NCBI GenBank assembly: GCA_964510345.1
Contig: CAZEBB010000030.1
Coordinates: 1 to 25,457, forward strand
Direction: 5' to 3'
Length of the DNA: 25,457 nucleotides
From: JAAYQA01 sp964510345
GTDB lineage: Bacteria > Bacillota > Clostridia > Tissierellales > Peptoniphilaceae
The notes beneath the pieces were generated by a model. It saw only the letters and a list, made by a program, of their open reading frames with translations. It made no database searches and was not told the DNA's origin. This document shows, piece after piece, positions 6,962-13,037 of this stretch (position 1 is the stretch's first letter; every line of letters begins with the position of its first letter). The position numbers were made by a program, and so were the translations under genes.

Positions 6962-8311
6962 ATGAATGATGAAAAAATGAATCCCGCAGAAGACAGATTC
7001 GAAGCAGAGGAAACTGCCGAACCGGAAGTGCGCCCGTTCCAAAACACGGAAGAGATATCTCTTGAAGGTTTGGGTGAATACCCGTCTTATGCGAGTGAAG
7101 AGACAGAAGAACAACAAGCCGAAGATTTCGGAAGACCCTATATCAACGAAGAAAAAGGCGTAGATGAAGACGACGTCAAACGGATCGTTAACCGCGCCAT
7201 TCGCGAAAGCCGACCCAAGTTTCGATTTATGCGTGGGCTCGCCCTCGTACTGATCGGCGCTGTGCTGGGCTCCTTTCTCGGACCGCTCCTCGCCGAGCGA
7301 TTTCTAGATACGCCCGTCACCGGAACCAATCAACCGGCGCAGACGGTGAGCATACAACCCACCGATCAGGCCAATATCGAAAGCGCTGTGGCGAAAAAAG
7401 CCGCTCCGTCCGTCGTCGGCGTATCCACCTCGGTCGAACTGAGAAACTCCTTCTTTTACGGAACGAGCATCGCCCAAGGCATCGGATCCGGCGTTATCTT
7501 GACAGAAGACGGCTATATTTTGACAAACTCACACGTCGTGTCCGACGGAAAGGCACAAGAAGTGTCTATCCTCTTCTCCGACGGAGAAGAAGCATCCGCC
7601 GAGCTCTTATGGTATGACAGCACGCTGGACCTCGCCATCTTGAAAGCCGACCGCTCCGGACTCACCCCGATGGAGATCGGTTCCAGTGAATCTGTACAGG
7701 TCGGAGACAAAGCCATCGCCATCGGCAACCCGCTGGGACTGGAACTGCAGTCGACGCTGACATCCGGCTATATCTCCGGGCTCAACCGCTCCATCACCTT
7801 TGAGAACGGCAACACCATGGACGGACTCATGCAAACTGACGCCGCGATCAATAGCGGAAACTCCGGCGGCGCACTCCTCAACGCATCCGGGCAGCTGATC
7901 GGCATCAACACCGCGAAAAACTCCGTCGCCGAAGGCATCGGCTTCGCGATCCCGATCGACACCGCCAAGCCCGTGATCGACTCCATCATCGCATCCGGCT
8001 CGTTTAAGACGCCGATCCTCGGGTTCCAAGGCTATGACTACGCGACCTTTAAGCGCATGAACCAGATCACCGATGGACCCGACGAAGGCGCCATCGTCAT
8101 GGACGTCGTCCCCGGGACACCGGCCGCGCAGCAGCTCCAGCGCTACGACGTCATCATCGCCATTGACGGCACGAAGATCGAAAACATGGGAACGCTGAAG
8201 AAAGTTCTCCTGAGCAAGAAAGCCGGAGAGAGCGTCAGCCTCACCGTGTACCGGAATAATGAGGAAGTCACCGTCGATGTGGAATTGATCGAAAGAGACG
8301 CGAATCAGTAA
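6962..8311 (+). CDS. htrA: HtrA/DegP-family membrane-anchored serine protease with PDZ domain
   Basis: This is a quality-control protease acting on the outer face of the cell membrane, degrading or processing misfolded exported proteins. It is 449 residues long. An acidic, Glu-rich cytoplasmic N-terminus (1-85) is followed by a single anchor helix (about 91-111), a short linker, a trypsin-like domain with the triad H191 (in SHVV), D223 (in LDLAIL) and S301 (in GNSGGAL), and one C-terminal PDZ domain (about 345-445). This is the HtrA layout of Gram-positive bacteria. AGGAGGG stands just upstream of the ATG. It closes the operon that contains walJ and rlmH, with which htrA is commonly linked in Firmicutes. 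The long acidic N-terminal tail is a variable part of the family and might interact with cytoplasmic partners. Confidence 0.95.
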   Translation: MNDEKMNPAEDRFEAEETAEPEVRPFQNTEEISLEGLGEYPSYASEETEEQQAEDFGRPYINEEKGVDEDDVKRIVNRAIRESRPKFRFMRGLALVLIGAVLGSFLGPLLAERFLDTPVTGTNQPAQTVSIQPTDQANIESAVAKKAAPSVVGVSTSVELRNSFFYGTSIAQGIGSGVILTEDGYILTNSHVVSDGKAQEVSILFSDGEEASAELLWYDSTLDLAILKADRSGLTPMEIGSSESVQVGDKAIAIGNPLGLELQSTLTSGYISGLNRSITFENGNTMDGLMQTDAAINSGNSGGALLNASGQLIGINTAKNSVAEGIGFAIPIDTAKPVIDSIIASGSFKTPILGFQGYDYATFKRMNQITDGPDEGAIVMDVVPGTPAAQQLQRYDVIIAIDGTKIENMGTLKKVLLSKKAGESVSLTVYRNNEEVTVDVELIERDANQ

Positions 8312-8353
8312 GAAAGAAGGGTGCCGACCCGCTATAGCCGCTATAGAAGAGAC

Positions 8354-8388
8354 AAACACGTGCAGAAAGTAGGCACGTGTTTTTGTTT
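8354..8388 (+). terminator. Intrinsic terminator of the carboxypeptidase-htrA operon
   Basis: A perfect stem (AAACACGTGC, 8354-8363, with GCACGTGTTT, 8373-8382) encloses a 9-nt loop and runs into TTTTTGTTTG. It marks the end of the core operon and the left side of the AT-rich block. Confidence 0.88.
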
Positions 8389-8563
8389 GTTCACAAATAG
8401 TTGCGTACGAGAATTGAGAACAGGTCAATTTTCGCATGGATGAAGTCAATATTACGTCTAGTACTAGTCGCATAGACATGAAACAATGGAAATTGAACTC
8501 GATAATGTCTTTAGATGTTACGAGAATGCAAAGGTTTGCTAATAAAAATTAGGAGGGGTGAGT
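8389..8563 (+). other. Intergenic region before the amidohydrolase operon, with a possible 38-codon ORF
   Basis: I see no convincing promoter here; TTGAAC at 8494 with a poor -10 is the best candidate. A short frame from ATG 8436 to TAG 8552 (38 residues, many Ser/Thr/Met) ends inside the AGGAGG of the next gene. It could be a translationally coupled leader, a gene remnant, or chance. There is no good ribosome binding site before it, so I do not call it a gene. Confidence 0.25.
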
Positions 8564-9748
8564 GTGCAGTATAAGTTACAAGACGAAGAGTTGAAACAAA
8601 GGATTATCAGTATACGTCGAGATCTTCATGAGAATCCCGAGTTGAGTCACAAAGAGTTTCGTACGTCACAAAAGATTAGCGAGAGGCTGATCGAATTGGG
8701 GATTGAGGTACTTGATTTGGGACTGGCAACCGGCGTGATTGGACGTTTGAAAGGAGCAAAGGATGGCTTATCGGTGGCATTACGCGGTGATATAGACGCT
8801 CTGCCAATAGAAGAGCTCAGCGATAAACCCTACCGCTCTAAGACAGAGGGAATTATGCATGCCTGCGGACATGATGTTCATACAGCCGTGGTATTAGGAG
8901 CGGCAGAAATTTTGGCCGAGATGCAACATGAGATCACCGGGACGATCTATTTTATTTTCCAACCCGCGGAAGAAGTCAATGAGGGAGCGCGAGATATAAT
9001 TGAGGCGGGTTTCTTTCAAAAGTATCCCGTCGATGCGATCTTTGGACTTCATAACAATCCGGCGGTTCCCTATGGAAAAATTGCCATCAAGGAAGGTGGA
9101 TTAATGGCGGCGGTCGATACCCTCCGAGTGCGAGTGAATGGAAAAGGAGGTCATGGCGCCTTGCCAAACTCCACGAAAGATCCTGTCATTGCAACCGCTG
9201 CGATGCTAATGAATCTACAGACCATAGTGAGCCGCAATATTTCACCTATTGAACCATCAGTAATCTCCATCGGCTCAATTCATGCAGGAGTCGCCAATAA
9301 TGTGATTCCGGATTCTGTCTATTTTACTGGAACGGTGCGCAGCTTTTCTGAAGAAGTCCGCATGTTGCTACATGACCGCATTCATGCGGTGTTAGAGAGT
9401 TTAGCCAAAAGTTATGAAGTCTCCGTAGATATTGAGTATATCTTCCACCTACCGCCTGTCTATAACGAGAAGCCCCTAGCTGACATCGTTCGACAAGCTG
9501 TTGAAGAATCTTTGGGGCGCGAGGCGATATATGACCCGATTCCATCAACGGGAGGAGAAGATTTCGCATTATTTATGAAGGAGGTACCCGGATTTTTTGT
9601 ATGGTTAGGGGTTGGAAATGAAGAAAAAGGGATTACGCAAATATGGCACAATCCTTCATTTGATATTGATGAAGAAGCCCTTCTACCCGGGGCGATTGCC
9701 ATGGCGTCCATTGCAACAACATTTTTATCGAAAGGTGGAACCAGATGA
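8564..9748 (+). CDS. M20-family (M20D) amidohydrolase: N-acyl amino acid or aminoacyl-amide hydrolase
   Basis: This is a cytoplasmic di-metal hydrolase of the HipO/AmhX/IAA-amino-acid hydrolase group, which removes acyl groups from N-acylated amino acids. The metal ligands are all present: C101-G-H103 in HACGHDVH, E136-E137 in PAEE, H163 in LHNNPAVPYG and H362 in WHNPSF. The lid/dimerisation domain GKGGHGALPN and the STGGEDF block are also typical. The 394-residue length is normal. I prefer the GTG at 8564, 7 nt after AGGAGG (8551-8556); the GTG at 8558 is too close. The stop overlaps the next ATG (ATGA), so it is co-translated with a DUF3100-like membrane protein, which suggests the operon imports the substrate that this enzyme hydrolyses. 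The true substrate is unknown. Confidence 0.92.
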   Translation: MQYKLQDEELKQRIISIRRDLHENPELSHKEFRTSQKISERLIELGIEVLDLGLATGVIGRLKGAKDGLSVALRGDIDALPIEELSDKPYRSKTEGIMHACGHDVHTAVVLGAAEILAEMQHEITGTIYFIFQPAEEVNEGARDIIEAGFFQKYPVDAIFGLHNNPAVPYGKIAIKEGGLMAAVDTLRVRVNGKGGHGALPNSTKDPVIATAAMLMNLQTIVSRNISPIEPSVISIGSIHAGVANNVIPDSVYFTGTVRSFSEEVRMLLHDRIHAVLESLAKSYEVSVDIEYIFHLPPVYNEKPLADIVRQAVEESLGREAIYDPIPSTGGEDFALFMKEVPGFFVWLGVGNEEKGITQIWHNPSFDIDEEALLPGAIAMASIATTFLSKGGTR

Positions 9749-10533
9749 AAAACGTTAAACTGCATATACTCGTATTGGCGATCGTCGTCATCTCTGAGTT
9801 TATTGGAACACAGCAGATACCATTAGGATTTGCAACCATCATCCTGCTGCCTATGCTATTTGCCATGGTGATCGGACTCATTATTACGATGAAGCCTCTA
9901 CAGATTGCGAAAGAGAAGGAAATGAAAGATGCTGGAAGTCTCGTCAGCTTGACATTGTTGTTATTAATGGCAAAATACGGTTGTAATATCGGGCCGACGA
10001 TCCCACAGTTGATCTCAGCGAGTCCGGCATTGATCTTACAGGAATTTGGGAATATAGGAACCGTATTTCTTGGAGTTCCTCTCGGTCTTGCACTAGGTTT
10101 GGGTCGCCAAGTTATCGGAGGGGCGCACTCCATATCGCGTGAAGGAAATGTTGCGTTGATCAGTGAAAAGTTCGGACTCGATAGCGATGAAGGGGAAGGT
10201 GTGTTAGGTGTTTATATCGTAGGTACTGTTTTAGGAACGGTGATTATTTCTCTGTTGACGTCAATATTTGCAACTTTGACACCTCTACATCCCTATGCCC
10301 TAGCCATGGCATCAGGCGTGGGATCAGCAAGTATGATGACAGCATCCGTTGGCACACTTGTTGAACTATTTCCTTCGATGGCAGAAACGATCACATCGTT
10401 TGGTGTTGCGAGTAACGTTTTGTCCGGTTTGGATGGACTGTACATGTCGATCTTCATCTCACTTCCGCTGTCTGAATGGTTGTACCGGGTTCTGAAGAGC
10501 AAGAAAGAAAAAGGAGTAAAGTATGAAAGATAG
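9745..10533 (+). CDS. DUF3100-like multi-pass membrane protein, probable transporter subunit
   Basis: This is a 262-residue, very hydrophobic protein with about seven or eight membrane segments. A conserved-looking cytoplasmic stretch, HSISREGNVALISEKFGLDSDEGEGV, and a glycine/serine/methionine-rich helix (ASGVGSASMMTASVGTLVE) resemble the DUF3100 family as I remember it. The family has no established function; members often sit beside M20 peptidases, as here. The ATG overlaps the amidohydrolase stop. Its own 3' end overlaps the next membrane gene by 11 nt. The two are probably subunits of one transporter or channel for the amidohydrolase's substrate or product. That is inference from overlap and hydrophobicity only. 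Confidence 0.75.
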   Translation: MKNVKLHILVLAIVVISEFIGTQQIPLGFATIILLPMLFAMVIGLIITMKPLQIAKEKEMKDAGSLVSLTLLLLMAKYGCNIGPTIPQLISASPALILQEFGNIGTVFLGVPLGLALGLGRQVIGGAHSISREGNVALISEKFGLDSDEGEGVLGVYIVGTVLGTVIISLLTSIFATLTPLHPYALAMASGVGSASMMTASVGTLVELFPSMAETITSFGVASNVLSGLDGLYMSIFISLPLSEWLYRVLKSKKEKGVKYER

Positions 10534-10975
10534 AGCTAAAGAATTTGTCGTCGTTATCTTGATTACAGCGTTTATTTCACTGATTGGAAATTGGGTGGGT
10601 ACGAAAGTTAGTCCGATCGAAGCCTTACCGGGCATGATCTTATTAGTTTTAATATGTGCAGTGGGATTCTTTTTAGGAGAAGCGTTGCCGTTTAAGGCAC
10701 CCGCCGTCCTCTACATTGTCACCCTAGGTGCGATTGTCACATTTCCTGCGTTTCCTGGATCGGCATATATTGCAGAACAAGTCGGAAAGGTAAATTTCTT
10801 AGCCTTAGCGACACCGATTCTTGCATATGCAGGAATCTATACCGGCGATAACCTAGAATCACTGAAGAAATCCGGTTGGAAAATCGGTGTACTCGCTTTA
10901 TTTGTAATGACAGGAACCTTTATAGGAAGTGCGGTGATAGCGCACATTGTATTGAAGTTAACCGGCCAGATATAG
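10523..10975 (+). CDS. Small multi-pass membrane protein, partner of the DUF3100-like protein
   Basis: This 150-residue protein has about five hydrophobic segments and conserved-looking glycine/proline kinks (SPIEALPGM, GEALPFKAPAVLY, YTGDNLESLKKSGWK). I do not recognise a named family. It begins within the end of the DUF3100-like gene (11-nt overlap), with an AAAAGGAGT upstream of its ATG, and ends 12 nt before a terminator. It is therefore the last gene of a three-gene operon. The tight coupling suggests a heteromeric membrane complex. The GDN in a polar inter-helix loop might be a substrate or ion site; this is speculation. Confidence 0.72.
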   Translation: MKDRAKEFVVVILITAFISLIGNWVGTKVSPIEALPGMILLVLICAVGFFLGEALPFKAPAVLYIVTLGAIVTFPAFPGSAYIAEQVGKVNFLALATPILAYAGIYTGDNLESLKKSGWKIGVLALFVMTGTFIGSAVIAHIVLKLTGQI

Positions 10976-10987
10976 TAGCAAAGACTG

Positions 10988-11033
10988 CCACGAAGGATGT
11001 TTCCCACGCAGGAAATGCCTTCGTGGTTTTATT
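10988..11033 (+). terminator. Intrinsic terminator of the amidohydrolase operon
   Basis: CCACGAAGG (10988-10996) pairs with CCTTCGTGG (11018-11026), with further partial pairing inside the loop (TTTCC with GGAAA), and is followed by TTTTATTT. Confidence 0.85.
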
Positions 11034-11157
11034 TGATTTTAATGGATCGAAAAACTAATGTAACGAGTTTGGGTATAGAGATAGTCAATCATTACATACG
11101 TGAGATGTGACGAACCAGTTTATTCTGCGTCTTTATGAGTAAGAAGGGGTGATTTTT

Positions 11158-11910
11158 GTGAAACGATATCTGTTATTCTTGTTGTCCATTTTGCTGGTCG
11201 CGTGTACACCGGCATCCAATCCGCCGACAGAACCCGCTCAAGACGGGGAGGGGAGCGTCGTGACGGAAGTGAAAGTGATCGAGCAAAGCAATCAGTTTGA
11301 AGAAGGGGGCACATTGGTCGCGATTCTGGATGCGGATCACAGCTCGCTAGCGGTGATCGGGGCGTCATTTCTTGAGGGGCTCGATGTGAAGGCGGGCGAT
11401 ATCTTGGCCGTCTCGCATGCGGGAATCTTTTTGGAGTCCTATCCCGAGCAGTTCGGCAGCGTGCAGAAAGTGGAAAAAGTACGCGAAGAGCCGGATCAGG
11501 TAGGCCTTGTGTATCGTCAGTATGAAGAGCGGGCAAAGGCGGACCCGGTTTTGGTACAAGGCATATCGGAACTCGGGCTGAACATCAAGCAAGCGGAAAA
11601 TCTTTCGGAGATTGAGAAGCGAGCGATTCTTTGGAAATTTGAATCTCAGGGTCTTACGATTTTCGAAGGAACCATGGATGAACTGACCCAGCAGGGGATG
11701 ATCGACGAACAGCTTTTTTGGAAAGACGATAAAGGCGCGTTTTTTGAATTCGTAACGAAAGAAGTGGGTGACGATAAGACCAAAGTCGTATTTGATACGA
11801 GGCTCTGGAGGACCGGCATGGCATCCCTCGGCAGCGAAGGCGTAACCGCTACGTGGGCGGATGGAGAATGGACGGAAGACGGCGGAAGCCATTATATTTC
11901 TATGAAGTAA
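11158..11910 (+). CDS. Lipoprotein with a DUF3221-like region
   Basis: This is a predicted secreted lipoprotein of about 250 residues. A basic start (VKRY) and hydrophobic core end in the lipobox L13-V-A-C16, so the mature protein would be lipid-anchored on the outer membrane face. The first half (about residues 45-105: GGTLVAILDADHSS...HAGIFLESYPEQFGSVQKVEKV) resembles DUF3221-type small beta domains, in which the AESYPAQ-like motif recurs. The second half is charged and ends in a WKDDKGAFFEF...ATWADGEW region. I chose the GTG at 11158, 6-7 nt after AAGGGG; a GTG at 11149 lies within that ribosome binding site. The gene stands alone between two terminators. No function can be assigned and it need not belong to the metabolic block around it. 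Confidence 0.8.
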   Translation: MKRYLLFLLSILLVACTPASNPPTEPAQDGEGSVVTEVKVIEQSNQFEEGGTLVAILDADHSSLAVIGASFLEGLDVKAGDILAVSHAGIFLESYPEQFGSVQKVEKVREEPDQVGLVYRQYEERAKADPVLVQGISELGLNIKQAENLSEIEKRAILWKFESQGLTIFEGTMDELTQQGMIDEQLFWKDDKGAFFEFVTKEVGDDKTKVVFDTRLWRTGMASLGSEGVTATWADGEWTEDGGSHYISMK

Positions 11911-11939
11911 TAAGGGATGAACGAAGGTAACCCAAAAAG

Positions 11940-11983
11940 AAAGCCTGCAAAACGCTTCACTGACAGTGTTTTGCAGGCTTTTT
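11940..11983 (+). terminator. Bidirectional terminator between the lipoprotein and the regulator
   Basis: AGCCTGCAAAAC (11942-11953) and GTTTTGCAGGCT (11968-11979) form a perfect 12-bp stem followed by TTTTT on the plus strand. On the minus strand it is followed by TTCTTTTTGGG, so it can also end the convergent regulator transcript. Confidence 0.9.
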
Positions 11984-12017
11984 GATCGTCAAATAGCTCT
12001 AAGAGAAGGGTCGACAT

Positions 12018-12851
12018 CTATTTCTTCGATACAGCGCTATGAACCCATAACAATCGGGCGGTCTTTGGTGATACATTCCGCCAACTGTGAAGGTCTGATC
12101 CATGATGATAAAAAGAATCTCCGGGATACAGAATATAGGGAGGATCGTCGTTTAGGATAAACTCGAAGACGCCGGAGATAATGTAGATGAACTCTTCGCC
12201 TTTGTGTGTATGTGGAATCATATTACCCGATCCGGGTTGAACGGTACAAATCACCGGATACATGATGTGATCCCGCATGGAGACGAGAGACTGCATTTCT
12301 AAACCGGGGTCGTCTTTTAGTTTTATCGGTTCCCCAAATCCATTTCGCACGACGTGTTCATCGGCATCGGCCTCTTCAAGGAAAACTAAGGGATTTTCCT
12401 GATAAAAATGAGCAAGCTTATTCATGATATCAAGTGAAACATTGCCTCCATTTTCCAGATGGCTGAGATGCGTGATGGAGATTCCGGTTGCTTTACTCAC
12501 ATCTTCCAGCGTATAGCCCTGCTGTTTTCGTATGTGCCTCCACTTTTCGCTGATCAATTTTTTTGAGTATACGATCTCCTTTTTTTGGTCGACATACTCT
12601 TCCAGCGCAGAATTTCCTTTCGACGAGAGCAGCATCTGTATAGCTTTGGTTCCCATATGCTTATCAATCGAATAGTCTTTGATCTTTTTTAGCTTCTCGA
12701 TATCGTCTAATGTAAAGATTCGGTAATTACTCGACGAACGCTTCACTTCGATAAGTCCGTTTTTTTCCCAGTTTCTTATCGTCGCCGGAACGACTCCGAT
12801 TTTTTTGGCGACTTGATTTATCGTAAATGTTAGATTCTCATTGTAATTCAT
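12018..12851 (-). CDS. Transcriptional regulator with MerR-type HTH, XRE-type HTH and cupin domain
   Basis: This is a single-gene regulator with three modules. A MerR-like winged helix comes first (about residues 8-75, QVAKKIGVVPATIRNWEKNG...). A lambda-repressor/XRE helix-turn-helix follows (about 100-157, YTLEDVSKATGISITHLSHLENG), and a cupin sensor is last (about 200-275). The cupin motifs HTHKGEEFIYIISG and PGDSFYHHGSDLHSW keep the metal-type histidines. XRE-cupin regulators are common in control of amino acid and polyamine metabolism; a second, MerR-type DNA-binding domain in front is less usual. Three ATG codons are tandem at 12857, 12854 and 12851; I chose the last because GAGGG then sits 6 nt upstream. 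It has its own promoter and probably controls the neighbouring aminotransferase/ligase genes and perhaps itself. The ligand is unknown. Confidence 0.9.
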   Translation of the reverse strand: MNYNENLTFTINQVAKKIGVVPATIRNWEKNGLIEVKRSSSNYRIFTLDDIEKLKKIKDYSIDKHMGTKAIQMLLSSKGNSALEEYVDQKKEIVYSKKLISEKWRHIRKQQGYTLEDVSKATGISITHLSHLENGGNVSLDIMNKLAHFYQENPLVFLEEADADEHVVRNGFGEPIKLKDDPGLEMQSLVSMRDHIMYPVICTVQPGSGNMIPHTHKGEEFIYIISGVFEFILNDDPPYILYPGDSFYHHGSDLHSWRNVSPKTARLLWVHSAVSKK

Positions 12852-12898
12852 CATCATCCCTCATTAATATACATTCTACAGATATGTGTAATGCCATT

Positions 12899-12927
12899 AT
12901 GATAGACAAAAATAAAGAAAAAGTCAA
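12899..12927 (-). promoter_or_regulatory. Promoter of the MerR-XRE-cupin regulator
   Basis: On the minus strand there is a -35 TTGACT (12927-12922), a 17-nt spacer and a -10 TATCAT (12904-12899), about 48 nt upstream of the start codon. Confidence 0.7.
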
Positions 12928-12941
12928 TCATTAACGACCGA

Positions 12942-12974
12942 TACAATGAATACTGGATGTATAATGAATAGTGG
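12942..12974. repeat. Two 15-bp direct repeats upstream of the regulator promoter
   Basis: TACAATGAATACTGG (12942-12956) and TATAATGAATAGTGG (12960-12974) differ at two positions and are 18 bp apart start to start. They lie just upstream of the regulator's -35 and could be operator half-sites. Confidence 0.5.
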
Positions 12975-12979
12975 TAATC

Positions 12980-13017
12980 CTTCAAAAAAGACCCTCTGTA
13001 GAGGATCCTTTTGAAGA
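12980..13017 (-). terminator. Terminator of the aminotransferase-acyl-CoA synthetase operon
   Basis: On the minus strand GATCCTC (13007-13001) pairs with GAGGGTC (12996-12990), including one G-T pair, around a 4-nt loop. TTTTTT follows, and an outer CTTCAAAA/TTTTGAAG pairing extends the hairpin. Confidence 0.82.
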
Positions 13018-13037
13018 GATTGTACGTTATTGTGCCT

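Noticed and set aside
8329..8346. Tandem CCGCTATAG CCGCTATAG after htrA, considered as an attachment-site or insertion footprint
   Set aside because: No matching copy is seen at the other end of the AT-rich block and no integrase or transposase gene is present.
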